A stretch of DNA of 64,000 bases from Bugula neritina (lineage: Eukaryota; Bryozoa; Gymnolaemata; Cheilostomatida; Bugulidae), in contig OZ037771.1 in NCBI GenBank assembly GCA_964035545.1, positions 2,346,628 through 2,410,627 on the forward strand. The letters run 5' to 3'. This document shows positions 21,506 through 36,500 of this stretch, in pieces. Numbering within the stretch: position 1 is the stretch's first letter; each line of letters starts with the position of its first letter. The position numbers and the translations under genes are program-made. The notes under the pieces were generated by a model. That model had not been told where the DNA came from and made no database searches. It was given only the letters and a program-made list of their open reading frames with translations.

Positions 21506-24500
21506 ATGTCTGTTGAGCCAGTGTGTATTGGTGACAGCATCTGTCTGTATTCGGAAGAAACAGATGGATTTATCTATTCTCTTCAAAGCAGGCAAGTCAT
21601 TCACTTTCACTTTCAGTTTCACTGTCATATTTAGATTGTTGGGCTCATTTAGCCGTACTTTTAGCTATATAAGTGTGAAAAAGAGCAAATACTGTCTCCT
21701 TGTAGTTAAGGCTGATAATTTAACCTATTTTGGTCTACCTTTTCTTTAAGCAGTAAAATGATTAAAACTTTCTCCATGGTAATTTAGCATAATATTTTTC
21801 TCATTCTGATCAACTAATTGTTTGATTATTTGTTCATTCAATAAATATTAAATTAGAAGTTTTTTTTACAAACTTTAAACCCATTTGAAGATAACCTTTA
21901 TTACTGCACTCTCATACTAACCGTAACTGTGACCAACTGTGGGTTCATTGATAGTCATAGTGATAGTGTATACCCTGTAGTGGTAATCACTCACTATGAC
22001 TATAGAATTCCAATATCAATATGGTAGTAAAGTGCACTTTTTCAAATTTTGTCTATATAGCAATACCAACAAATGAATCTTACTAAATATATTCTGTATT
22101 GTTATCGATTGTTGTAAGAAATATTTAATATATTATTTTTCTTATAGTTATTAGCATTTTATTCGTTTTATTGTAATATTTAGTAAAACTTAAATTTAAA
22201 GGCTGTTTGTCAAGCAATCAATAATCAATAATGCATAGTATTAGTTAATGAGTGAATTTCATCTATAATAACATGTTTAACCGCTTTCTCATATACCCCT
22301 CTCTAACAGCAATTTATGCAATCGACAATTATGGAATCTCAGTATTTTTATTTACCAGGGATATATTTTAGTCACTCCTATTTTACAAATATGTTATATC
22401 ACGGGCCTACGCGTTTGAGTTAAAATCATTCATGCTTTTTTCGTTACTTTCTCAGGCATGTCCAGAAATATAACGATTTTCTCTAAGCTACTCACTTGTG
22501 GCCAGACCTCTCAACTGCTCCACACTCTAATTCATAACTTTCAACTGCAAAATTGCAGTAATTGGAAATATCTTGTTGCCCAACTTAAATACCATTAAAT
22601 ACAAGATTACAATTGTCAGTTACACCATTAAACAGTTTATAAGGAAGACATGTTTTGCATACTTGTTAGGGTTCATATCTTTGGTCACAAGTCTGTAGAA
22701 TTTCACTAAAACTTAAATTAAATTAAATATAGATGAAATCCTAGTCATACTCATAAAGAGACCAACATAAATCCTGACAGTCAGTTTGGTGCATTAAAAT
22801 AGCAAGCAAGCATAAGAAAATTTCAGCTAAAATGTTCTACCACCCAACATACCTGTACAAAGAAAGAGATAATCTAACTCAAGCAATTAAACTTATAGAC
22901 TCATGCAACCGTATTGATAGAAGATAAAATACTCCATTGCTGAAATTATGTTTTGAATAGAATTAATTCTTATAGTTTTGCAGCAGGTTGACTGAAATTC
23001 AGTCGACAACGTTTTTAATCTACACGTGCTAGTAGGTAAATAAGCCAGTCACTCTCAGACATACAGCGTGCTAGAAGAAAAATTGGTTGCTATGACAACG
23101 TAACCACAGTTAGTTGATCATTTGAATAGACTAAAGGCTGCTGTCATCCACCATCTCCATCAATCAAAAATTCCCATGTTCTGTTCTGGTACAAGAGGAT
23201 TTGATAGACTTGATCCTCCTGAAGTCATAGCTTTACCTTCTGACATTATTTCAATTTGCAATGAACTAATTTTTCATCTTTTTCTATTTATAGTGATGTA
23301 TTCCCAGAGCTGGCTGTTGGGACAAGACAAGACAAAGTAAAACCGCTAATACCAGACTTACAAGGTAACCAGCTATCACCTCTACTAATTTTATTTTTCA
23401 CTTAGAGAAAGAAATTTGACAGATAGCGGAAAAAATGTCTAAAACTCCTAGCATGTTAGAATTAATTTGAAGAATAACTCAATGTCCAGCTGCCTTTTGA
23501 CTAGTTAAAAAATCAGTAAGATCAAAAGCTTACTATATTTGTGTTTTTGTATATTAGGGTCTGTGAAACTTTTTCCTATTTGTAATTGAACAGTTGCAGA
23601 ACCTTGTTGATTTCATTTTTATTATTAACTAATTTCTACCTGAGGTTACTCATTTTTTAAATGTTGTATTTTTTCAGAATTTTCTTTAATTTTTTCAAAA
23701 TTGAACAAGGCAAGATTCAATATCACCAAAACCAGTCATGGTGATTTTCCTCCAATTATGGAATTGTTTTTCGGCACGCTCACTCAGAAAACTAATTTCA
23801 GTTGCCTGTTTTGTGAGTGTAATGCGTATAATATAGCAACAATTGCTGCTAGACCAACCTAACTTAAACTAAGTATCAGTACAATGAACTACTAACTTAA
23901 TTTAACCAATAGTTTTTAACTTTGAGTTTTAGTCTTGCATGTTAATACGGTTATAAAAGAAATTAAATATCTTTCAATTATTTTCAATTTGACAATAGTT
24001 GCTCTTGTGTGCCTATTTGTTCAACAGGTACTTTGCCTCTTTGAATGCTTTACTCAAACTGTACTTTCTTAGTAGCTCTAAGCTTTATATGATTTTTGTG
24101 TTTGTTACAATTCATCAAGTTTTCAAGGTTGTAATTACCTCATTATGTTAAGCTAGACTAATGTTGGTGTGATTAATGTCGTCATAGGCCAATCCATTTT
24201 GATTCACCGACATCTCCGTGGTGTATTTCTGTGCCAACCTGAAAAGGGTTCTTTTCTGGCAGATTTTCGTAATTGCTTCAGGTTTACTTCTTGTGAAGTA
24301 GTAGCAAATGAACATAGTAACCGTCATTGAAGACTTAGGTCTGCTAACCTGTCTAGAATCAACCATATTTCTTTTAGAAGGTTTCTCAAATAGTGTAACT
24401 GGTTGTGTGTTGCCCACTATAAATAACTATTGACCCCATTAACTTCCTATTTATGTTTAGGTGACATACGTCAGCAGGCATTACTCATCTGCCTTGTGCT

Positions 24501-27500
24501 GACTATTAGATTTGTGGTCAGGTCATTGTGGTTGGGGTGGCTGTCATTCTTGCCCTACCTGTACGGGCTGGGTTGGTACCCTGAGGCTACCTAGTGAATG
24601 TTTACTATGTTTTGGGACACAATCATTGTGGTAATTTTTAGGGACAATAGTTGTTTATGCAATATGTTTTTGCCTGGTACAGTAACAACAACCAGAGTAT
24701 ATAAACACTTTACAAACTTAATACAATCAGTTGGCAGCACTCTTTAACAAAACTGTACTTATTATTTTATTCTTCTACTGGTTTGACAATATATTATTTA
24801 CTGGCACTGTTTATGAAGGACCCAAGAGGTTAGTTACTTTTATTCATATTATTATCTGAATTATTATTTTATAATAAATTTACTTTATGGTTTTTGTGAA
24901 CATTACTTTAATATTTTTAACCACATTTATATGCATGCAATCATTTATATATCTTTTGCCTTTCTTATGTAGTTTTTATCACAGCAAGTTTATCACAGCA
25001 AGTTTATCACAGCAAGTTTATCACAGCAAGTTTATCACAGCAAGTTTACCAACAAGTATAACCAATAAACTTCTGCGTTTGGAAATCCTGGTTTAATTCA
25101 TACGGGGCCAGTAACAGTAAAAACTCTAAGTCTGCACCGGAGTTCCAGGGCAACTCATCTCAAGTCTACAGTAGAAGATTAAGTCTACTTCAGAGTTCAC
25201 GGGCAACTCATCTCAAGTCTACAGTAGAAAGTTAAGTCTACTTCAGAGTTCACGGGCAACTCATCTCAAGTCTACAGTAGAAAGTTAAGTCTACTTCAGA
25301 GTTCACGGGCAACTCATCTCAGGTCTAGCACATCGGTTCAGTGCTAGGTCAAGTTAACGCTTCACACGTCACGTGGTTTTGTGATCGTATTCAGTCCATC
25401 GGGAAGCAATCAAACATTACTGGATTATATTTACACATCAGCAACCCCAGCTTCAATTCAACTCCACCGGAGACGGAAATCGCCCTGCTACCAAGCTTCT
25501 TATTGGTGAGTTACTGTTACCAGGCATTTTTTAGATTAGCTTAGTATTATTTTTTGTAATTGTAACTTTGATTGTGTCTCAACACTGGGGTGCATCTCAG
25601 GTAGCACAGGGGTACTCGGCCATCTTTGGTATTGGTGGGTGCAGTTTGCAGTTGCTCTTCTTTCACTTTGATAACCCATTTCTTGCTCGGCATCAGTCTT
25701 GTCTAATGTCTGTTTAGTATTTCATTGAGACAAAATAGGAACTTAACATTCGGATAGCAATTATATACATGATTTTAAGTTAGGGCACTAAAACATTAAA
25801 TTTACTATGGCCACACCTCCTATTGCTCCCCGCAGAAGCACTAGAATTAGGCAGCTGTCACTATCAGCTCAGCAACAATTAGTTAGCACTAGCAAAGCTA
25901 AAATTGATACACTAATTTCTAAATTTAACAGCTTGATTAAAAAGGAGCTTGATGATGATTTAATTGTGTTAATTAATAATTTGGCAGATCAAGCTAAATC
26001 TACCCTTGATAACCTGCTGACACAGGTCAGTGAACAAGATAACAGCATAGATTTTTATGTTCAACAAGTCAATATTATATGCAAGCGTGCTCATGACTTG
26101 TCTCTTACAGAGGCAGAGGGCACTATTTACAATACTGTCTTTGGCTCGTCAAATCATTCTCATATCTCTCTAGCTAATGAACAATTTGAGGCAGCTAAAA
26201 CTGCAATTGAACTTGAATCACTTGAAAGGCGCACAGCAATTCTAGCTAAACGTGAGCAACTAGAGTTGCAAACTCAAAAACTTAAGGATAAGCAGCGCTT
26301 GCAGCAGGCTAGGTTAGATATAATATACAGTCATGGATTAGATGAGAGAGATGAAATAGCTGCAAATCTTAGGGCCACGCAACTTGGTTCAACCCCTGTC
26401 CCTGCTGCACGTAGTAGTAGGGGAACTCCATCAATTTGCTCTCTCACTTCTGAAAATTTCACAGAATATATACAGCCATCTCCACGGCCCATCCCTAAGC
26501 CAAGGTTCAAACCACAACCCCTCCCACGCTCAAGTTCTTCAAAATCGTTGCCGGTTCCAAACCCTCCAGCCACAAATACACTAGATAGCGCTTACATGTT
26601 AGCAGAGTGTCTAACTAAAGCCCTAAACACTCAAAGGGCACCCATACCTGAGCCACCTGTTTTTAGGGGAAACCCATTAGAATACCCTACTTGGAAAGCT
26701 GCATTTACTTCATATATGGCACACATTAATGTCTCTAACGAAAGCAAGCTGCACTATCTTCTCAAGTATGTAGGCAATTCAGCTGCTGAGGCAATTACTA
26801 GCTATGCACTTGTACATGATCCAAAAGCATACAATACAGCAATTAACACACTTGATGAGCGTTTTGGGTCTAGCTATACTATTGCTGAAGCATTCAGAAA
26901 TAAATTAGACAGCTTTCAACGTTTTAAAGCTAATGATGCCTCTGCCTTGAGAAAATTTTCTGACTTTTTACTTCAATGTCAGTCAGCCATGGGCTCAGTT
27001 CATGAATTAGGAGTACTCAATGACCCTCATACCAGCGTAAACCTATGTCAGAAATTACCTGACTTTTTAGCCAACAAATGGAAAGAAAAAATAGTGGAAT
27101 TTAGGCAGAAATATGGAAAATACCCTCAGTTTTCAGAGTTCAGTAAGTTGGTGAAATATCATTCGGACATCCAAAATGACCCTGTAGTTCTAGGAATGAG
27201 TAAAGCGGCAAATAGCAGTTTAAGTAATTTACATCCTAGAGTAAACAAACCAGCTGACACTAGTCACAATAGAAATACATTTTTCACATCTAGAGCTAGC
27301 ACTTATTACTGTTCATATTGTGATGTACTAGGACACTCCCTCAGTAGGTGTAATTTGAAATTTGCAAAATTAAGTGCTCGTGATCAAGAAAGTTTTATCC
27401 GAAGCAATAATTTATGTTGGAAGTGCCTTAAGCCTGGTCATAGGTCTAACAAATGTACCACTGCATGCAAATGCCAAGTAAAGGGCTGTGGCAAGCAGCA

Positions 27501-30500
27501 TCCTACTTCAAGGCATTATCAAGTAGTTAGAACTTCATCATCTGACCAAGTCACTATGCATAGCACCTCTAATCATAGCCAGCCCAATACACCTTCACTC
27601 AATCATACTCAATCAGCCTCATCAGCTCATTTACAAACTTCTGTAGATCACACTATCACCAATAGCACAATAGGTGTCTCTCAAGTACCACATGCATCCT
27701 CAACTAAAACAGCTAACACACAAACTCTAACTAGAAACAAAGATGGTCTAAAATCAAGCATCATTCCAGTTTGGCTTTCCACTTCACCCAATTCAAATAA
27801 GGAACACCTTGTGTATGCTCTTCTTGATAATATGAGTGATACCACATTCATTAGTGACGAAGTAGCAGACATTCTAGATATACCTCATCAGTCTCTAGTA
27901 AATCTCAAAATCAACACAGTGAATCCAACCAATCATAACGCAAGCACACAAAGCAGATTGTTCAAAGAGTTGACTATAAAGGGCTTCTATGCTAATCAAC
28001 ATATTTCATTGGTAGATGTCTATACTATACCAGAAATTCCCTTAAATAGATCGCACATTCCAACTAAAGAATCAGCTGCTGTTTGGGATCATTTACAACA
28101 CATAGCTCATGAAATTCCAGAACTACAAAACTGCCCAATTGGCATGCTCATAGGGTATGACAACTCTCATGCCCTCATTCCTTTAAAGTCAGTAGCCGGA
28201 CCAAATTCTAGAGACCCATATGCGGTACAAACTCCACTAGGATGGAGTGTAGTAGGCGCTACTAATCCCCACATGAAACATGAAATTGTTAAGCTCTCAA
28301 ACTCCCCCCAAACTTCAGCAGACGTAAATGCAGTCTCATTTACATGCTTTTCCAAATCTATAAAACCCACCAGCGTTCTACACAAACTGCAACAAGATTT
28401 TAGAGAAAATCAGACTATCAGCACTCGGCTTGCTCTTTCCAAAGATGATAAGCAATTTTTATCCACACTACAAACTGGCATTTCTCAAACTGAAGATGGC
28501 ACGCCTTTGACTCCTAACCATTCTCTAGCTATGAAATCGAAAATTATTTTTCCTCCACCTGGTCAGTTTGATGAAAGTGGTACATATTCTCGAAAGCGCT
28601 GGCGTGTGGTTCAAAGCCTCGCAAATCAATTTTGGTCAAAATGGCGCGAGAGCGCGGTACAAAAATTAGTCATGCTCTTCAGGCCTTAAATCAAACATTA
28701 AACTTAATATAAATTCTCCATGCTTCTCAAATTATATGTATACATACAGCGATATAGTTACAGTAATTAATTTCCAGCTGCCGCAGCAAATTAAAGGGGG
28801 GAGTGTAACTGGTTGTGTGTTGCCCACTATAAATAACTATTGACCCCATTAACTTCCTATTTATGTTTAGGTGACATACGTCAGCAGGCATTACTCATCT
28901 GCCTTGTGCTGACTATTAGATTTGTGGTCAGGTCATTGTGGTTGGGGTGGCTGTCATTCTTGCCCTACCTGTACGGGCTGGGTTGGTACCCTGAGGCTAC
29001 CTAGTGAATGTTTACTATGTTTTGGGACACAATCATTGTGGTAATTTTTAGGGACAATAGTTGTTTATGCAATATGTTTTTGCCTGGTACAGTAACAACA
29101 ACCAGAGTATATAAACACTTTACAAACTTAATACAATCAGTTGGCAGCACTCTTTAACAAAACTGTACTTATTATTTTATTCTTCTACTGGTTTGACAAT
29201 ATATTATTTACTGGCACTGTTTATGAAGGACCCAAGAGGTTAGTTACTTTTATTCATATTATTATCTGAATTATTATTTTATAATAAATTTACTTTATGG
29301 TTTTTGTGAACATTACTTTAATATTTTTAACCACATTTATATGCATGCAATCATTTATATATCTTTTGCCTTTCTTATGTAGTTTTTATCACAGCAAGTT
29401 TATCACAGCAAGTTTATCACAGCAAGTTTATCACAGCAAGTTTATCACAGCAAGTTTACCAACAAGTATAACCAATAAACTTCTGCGTTTGGAAATCCTG
29501 GTTTAATTCATACGGGGCCAGTAACAAATAGTTTACTTGATAAAGTGCATGTCATTATCGTAATAAGCTTTCCTTTACAGCTTACAGCTGTGGTGAAATA
29601 ATTAATGTACAGCGTCTCCAGTAACTTGTATTTTGTTATCTTATTTACCCTTGTTTTTCCTTCATATTTTAGCTGTTAGTTTTGAAGTCTGCGTAGCAAA
29701 CAGATACAAACAAGACAAAGTTCTGCGAAAGTTGTTGGATAAGAAGGGTGGGCAGGACCAATACGCCCTTCAGAATGCATTTTCACAGGCTAAGGTAATC
29801 ACTTAAAAGGTCCTTTAGCACTAACTAACCATAAATCTCCGAATATTTGCAGTTATTTGTTTTAAAACTTTTATAAACCAAGTGAGCAAAATCAATTTAT
29901 TGATTGGCATTACAATAATCTATAGATGTTCAATTGGAACAAACTAGAATATTAAATTTCTTAACAATTAACTGTGCACTTCGGGATGCCATAAATATTG
30001 CAGTGAACTGACTATGCAATCATGAACAAACACAAACTAATTAAATTCCGCTTTAAGCAATCAATCAAATGATATTTAAATAAAGTCACTTAGCACAGTG
30101 CCAGCTGGCATGTACCATGTTTCACCAGATGAAAGTGAGTGGACAGAGAATGAAAAGGTGTGGCCTAAATATGCATTTGACCCACCATATGCTAAATAAA
30201 GCTATCTCATAAAGCATCAACTGTCAATCACTCAACTGGTACGCCATTTTCTTACCTTAGTTATGGGAAAACTATCAGTGAGTGAGTACCAGTGAAACTA
30301 ATAACTCCATTAAATTAAGTACTACTACTTTAACTAACTCTACAAACATCCACAGTGTACTAAGCTATACAAAAAATATTCAGATTAACTAATTCCTTTT
30401 AGACTTTCGTTAACAAAATAACTACTTAAGAGCAAATTTCTACAAAAGTTCAATAAAAAGGAATGCAGTGAAGGTTTCAATCCTTACCTATAACTTGGAT

Positions 30501-33500
30501 ACTACTACCGCCATTACTACTACCGCCACTCTGGGTGTAACATGTTAGGATAGCTGGTAATTTACTATTAAAATCATTTCAAACCACCTTCTATCCGGTC
30601 ACCAAATCTATCTAAAACTTCCATAGACTTTCATAATTCGGTAACTACTAGTTGAAGTAATATCAAGGGTATAGCCTATAAATACATATGGCACAATAAA
30701 TACACAACTGGGAGAAATACTTTTAAGAAAATAATTTTATTGTTTTTAACTTTAAAGCTATTTTTTATTTATTTCACAGCTCTAATTCAGTTAAATTATG
30801 TTTAAAACCTTGCAGTTGCTACTAGCATAATATACTTAAAGTTGCTTTACACTTTGCTTAACATTGCAACCAGTACACATATTTGACTTTTTGTATAATC
30901 AATTGAATGTATAGTTTTGTAAACCTGATATCATGATAGCGATTTTAAAAGGCTTAAGATTTGCACAATGCGCAAACACAATACTTGGTTATTATACTAA
31001 CTCTTTCAGTTTATAAACATTCAAACTTGAAATACAATGAGCTTTGATGAAAGAGATTTTCAAGTTTTAAAAATTATATAAAAACTAATCTTTCAACATA
31101 GTGAAAGCGGCCACATTTTTTATTTAATAATAGTAATCAGCTGTTCAATAATATTTATTAATCACTTCCTCTGAATGTGGTAGGCTTATAAAATTTCATC
31201 TGCGTCATGTCTTCAAAAATAGCTTTAGTAAAGATTAGCATTAATTTGTGGACCCTAGGCTAGTACTAGCATGACTAACGAATTACGCTGAGTCACGTAA
31301 ACATCTTAAATTAAATGTTATACCATCTGTGTAGTAAACAAATAATATATTATACATCTAAATCATCTTCCAATAATTATTTTAAGAGTTCAATAGAAAT
31401 TCTTTTGATGTAAATTAAATTCGGATTATTGTGCCAAAAACTTGATAATCCTCAGTTTTAGCTTGCCACAAAATTCGTTACATAGCAATTGTCAAAAACT
31501 TCAGGTAGTTAATTATACATGCAATAGTTGGAGACTATTTGCAGCAAAAATTGATTGAATAGTTGATTATCAGTAATTCACTTCTAACATCTCTGTAACT
31601 CCATTTTTACATGTTTTCGGAGGAGCAATTGAAAGAGAAGCTAAACCTCGTAATTACTTTTCTAGTGGGGTTACCAACAAAAATGGAGACTGTTGCTATA
31701 TTTCATTAGTAATGAAATGCTAATGGTAAACATAATAAAGTATTTTATTCATGTACCCACTTCTACGCTGGTCAAGTGAATTATAAACCTTTCTTTGGTT
31801 TGATGAATCCTCTCGTATTCATCTACTGCCCAGCACATTTCAAGAAATAGCCAAAAATCAGTGAACATTGTAGTTAATTCTGTCATTTGTCCTCATTTCA
31901 CTTTATCTGATGCAACTCAAAAGTCAAACATAAAAGATGCGATGTGACTCCATAAACGGTTGACTGCATTTCTTGAACAGAACATTCTAGATGCTAATCG
32001 GATAGGCTATTGCAGTCTGCCATGATTTTCTTAGTGGAGTCGGAGCTGTAGACCTAATGTGCTAATAGCTGTAGGTAAAGTTGGATGATTGCCCTAGATG
32101 TGATATAATTGAAATAAGTCAGACTAATATTAAAATGATGATGGTAGGTGAGTGATGGTCGAAGTATTAGTGTTGGTCACTCTTCACTCCCCTAGCCAAA
32201 CAGTCTAAAGTTCCATGATGAGTATATTTCCAGTACAGTCTAAGAAATTCTTCAACCTATTTTTATTATAGTATTGACAGCAATTGTAGCTAATTTCGAA
32301 GTCTCATCCCTGAAAAAAAAATCTGAAAATAGTATAGACAACTCCAACTTACAACAGTGCCTCTGTGGTCACTTCACTTGACATTTCGCTGCTTCAACAC
32401 TGTATGTTTTCTGTGTATAATAACGCAAGACTTTGCAGCTGAAGTTAGAAGAAAGAAAAGACGCATCATAAGTTATAAAATTACATAAAAAATTAGCATA
32501 AGCAGAACAAATAGATAAACAAAACGTTGAGGATATAATATACAGCACATCTTTGGATCTATTTTTATATATGAGAAAAATATATATGCACCTAAAACAG
32601 TTTCTTACTTTTTCTACCCTTTATAATTGAAGACTGATGTGCTAATATATTGTTGTTGTGGTTTATATTCTGAACTCACCTGTGCTTACAGGTAATAGTT
32701 ATAGAAGAGCAGAAATTCTAGTTGCAGTTTAAATCCATTATTAGAAATACTTGACCGAATTTAACTATTCGCTACTATGATAGATATCCACAAAATAAAT
32801 CAAGTGTGAAACTATTATTACAGTGGTCTATTTCATCCCACATCTTTATGCATATAATTTCAATGGATAATAATAATGGTGGTCCATCTATGTTTAATGT
32901 CCAAGTGTTTGTGTGCACTAAATATTATATGCTTCTTACACTCAAAAGGGATGATTTATATCTTATGTAATTGGGAATATATTCATTTTACTTGAACAAA
33001 ATGAGTTTGATGTTACTTGGGCAAAAATAATTGGAACCGTGTTATATATTATATCATATTGGCATTTATGTAAGGAATCTAAATATTTTGCAGTATATTG
33101 AAACACATCTATATTTTTACTGACACCTGTTTTGTTGCATGATTGCAGCTGGCAGCAAAAGCTGAAAATGATGACAACACAGTTGAGATGGTCAGGCAGA
33201 CAGGGAAAAAGCTTTTGTACGGCCAAACTATACAGGTTTGTGGGATTTCCTTGCATCCCAATAAAATAATTGTTTGTAACTCTACAATTGTGCCTGGGGT
33301 ATGATTCTTATTTATTACTTCAAATTGAAAAGCTCTAATTCTTTTGCTTTCAGTAAAATTTTATGAGTAGTCTTTTTTGATATCTCAGCAAAATACAGTT
33401 AAAATTTACTAAATACTAAATTTAGCCACTTTTGCTAAAAAATATCTTTCAAATTATATTTTAGATATAAGTTTTTGTTAAAGTAAGGAAATGTTAGCCG

Positions 33501-36500
33501 TATATTACACAAATAAATGAAACTGCTAGATATATTATGTCTTGCAGTGTTAGGTAAAAGCAAAGCTGGGCACCTAATATAACTATAGGCTATGTCAACC
33601 TTGGCTTAAGGCTAAGTGAAATTTTGATTGACAGTGGTGCCTAAATTCTTTGGCAGACTGACTAGTTTTTGATATTTCCAACTTGTATCTAAAAGCAAAG
33701 ACTACCACATGAGTCTTTTAACGTCAATTCTTTGTACTTGGTAACATCAGTGTTAATTCTGATGTGGTACCAGCACAAGTCTTTCTCTTCTAAAGATCTT
33801 TCCTCTGAATCAAAACTGGTTGACCTGAAAACAACATTCACACTGGCTGTGAACGCAAGAGTTTTCTTTTGATGCCTCCGTAAAATTCTGGGGGCTAATC
33901 ATGATAAACAAAAAAAGCTCCAAAACAGGAGTGTCTAGCTTTTTCAGAGCAAAAGCCACTTTGTGAATTTTGCTTGAGCTAGGGGCCACAACATCAGTAT
34001 TCTTCATATCAATTCATTCAAAATTTCTATGAAAAGTTACAAAATTAAGTCCAAATAATTACTGCATGCTATAGGTTTTGTAGTATGTATATAAAACATA
34101 TATAAAAGGTAGTTTTTTTCACTCTAGTTTATATATGTGCGCAAATTGTTTATGATACCTTGGAGGGCCACATAGATGTAAGCTGGGTGCCACATCCGGC
34201 CTTGGGGACGCCTGTTGGACAACTCTGCTCCAAAATATGGTGTAAGACTTGGTGATTTACTCAGATTATGTTGGTGATTAGGATTTTGTGTTCTTGAATG
34301 CTCTATGAATAGCTTTGTGCTATGATGATATACTGATCATGCTGTTGTAGCTGAGGCATCAGTTCACCAAGAAGTACATCCATGCCAGCACCACTCTCAC
34401 ATCCAGATCTGAGTCTAACAATATGTTGGTAAGTATTAGGTCAACAGTTCAAGGTTAGGTCAAGGTTAGGTAGCCATTTAGACCCTAAGGTTAGTAGGTG
34501 TTATCAATGCTTTTTTGATGCTTTATCACTGCTGCTTTTTTAAAAAAAGGAAAACAAGTCGAGAGACAGCTTTTAATCTAATGTTTGAGGTTATTTTTTC
34601 CGTTCCATTATACAAAGCTTAAGAGTCCTAAGTTTAACTAGTGAGATGCCCTACGTAATATCACAAGCTATATTGTATAGTATAGGAAGATAAACACTCC
34701 TAAACAGATATAATTTACAAAGTTGGGCCTACCACCTTGTCTGTTTATTTTGTGATTTTTTTACTTTTTATACATTTTTGGTATACCTAAGGTTCTATAA
34801 TAATACAAAGGCACTAGGTTCCAGAAAAATTATGAGTAATAGAGACTAGAGAGTCGTATATAAAAGTCACTGCTAACCTTAACATTGCTGACACAAGCCC
34901 ACTCAACATGGCCGGATGATCTCCGTTTGCTGCATTTTTCACACGAAATAACCATTCGTTTGCTCACATGAGAACTTTAATACAAGACCAAATAAATATT
35001 TCATATCAAAATGAGCATTAAATACTAGTGAAGGGTAGAATCTTGAAAGTTGTTTTATTACAGAATATTTACTTTGTACAATCTCTATTTTCCTGTCATC
35101 ATTTCAACAATTGGTTCACTTTTTTCTCTACATAAATATTCGGGTTTGTAGCCTTTCTTCCTACCAATAAAAGTTTGTTCTTTTCTTGACTGCTAAATAT
35201 GAGTAGCCATTCTGGTTAGAGCAAGCTAGATGATGTCATGAGGGCACGTAGTCATGATTTCTTCTCTACCCCCAAACCATGTCTGCAGTACAATTAGAGA
35301 CCCAGTCGTACCCTCAGCTTTCGAAACCAACGCATCCTGCGTCTTATTACAAGGCTGAATATTGCCTATACTAAACTCTGCAATGTCTTTCATATAATGA
35401 TGGTATTACATATTTCTTTGCACAAACATCAATTATTACTTTCCAGTCTCTACAATGGTGGCCTATATGAGACATACATGTACTTTCTGTACTATTCTTA
35501 TATATTTCACTTTGTATTGACAAAGGGGAGTAGAGGGGGGGGGGGTTTAAACTTGTAGCATAACTCTAATATGAGTAATATGTAGCTATATTATAAGTAA
35601 ATCTCCCCTTAGTTGTAAATCAGACAGCACCTTTTTAATAAAACTTATATTGTACATAAAAAGAGTGTCACCAGGTGAAATTTGAGGTAAAACTTCAACT
35701 TTTTGTGAGTCTAATTATCGTAGTAGTTGGCATAAAAAATTGAGTCAATAGCAACACTCTGAAGTTGTTTAGACGGTATTTTATAATTCTGTTTTGTATC
35801 GTTGAGGGGATTGTAGTTGAATAAGGATAAAATAATAGTGCAAGTACATAGGTTAACATCTTGTTACGTGATGCAAAATTGTTTGTAAATGCTAAAATTT
35901 TAATAGTAATGTTTAAAACAGCATGGAGGCGTTAATCAGCATAATCCAATTTTGTCTAACCGCATCTTCACCCTAGAGAGTTGCATCTTTTTGAAAGTGC
36001 AAGTCATCAGACTGCCTTATGCATTACTAGGCTATGCTCTGACATTTGTATTCCATTCACCCCAATATACAAGCACAGCTTTTTTAGCAGTTATACTTCA
36101 CTCATTGTGAAAAGTACATTTTCTAACATAGCCAGGTAAATATTAGTATAGACAGCAATATGCTGGCAGTCTAATAATATTATCACTAATGCATCAAATA
36201 TTTTCTATGCTTTGTACCACAAGATTGCTTTTTAATAAAGAACATCCATTTGTCTACCAGCTGTATAAGAAAAATTCCTTGAAGTTATACATGTGATAAA
36301 TAGGTTAGATTTCATGGCTAATAAGCATAGACTATCACCAGATATATGCTCCTTGCTCTAGCATGCTAAATGATAAATGACATTTTTTTTTACTTTAATC
36401 ATGAAAAAGATGGCATTAACTAACAACTTTTTAACTGCTCTAAATAACTTTAGTTTTATTTTAGATATCCTGAAAAATATTCAGGCTCTCTGTTTTATAT

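Larger units (their letters stand above)
24394..29526 (+). mobile_element. BEL/Pao LTR retrotransposon, internally deleted, in IP3R-like intron 2
   Basis: Two 723-bp LTRs flank a 3.7-kb body. The element starts TGTAACTG and ends CAGTAACA, with the 5-bp target duplication aatag on both sides (24389-24393 and 29527-29531). The body holds a leader with tandem repeats, one long frame (gag, protease, a short integrase-end piece) and a polypurine tract. Reverse transcriptase, RNase H and the integrase core are absent, so the copy cannot move unaided. The LTRs look identical by eye over their full length, which points to a recent insertion. Confidence 0.95.

Noticed and set aside
24887-25096. 69-codon open frame, repeated exactly at 29297-29506
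   Set aside because: It lies inside both LTRs of the BEL element and includes the 14-bp array. Its duplication comes from the LTRs, not from a gene pair.
27817-27852. Protease of the BEL element judged dead because the usual D-S/T-G is D-N-M
   Set aside because: Many BEL-type proteases vary at this motif (for example D-D-Q or D-N-A before S-D), so loss of activity cannot be claimed from this alone.
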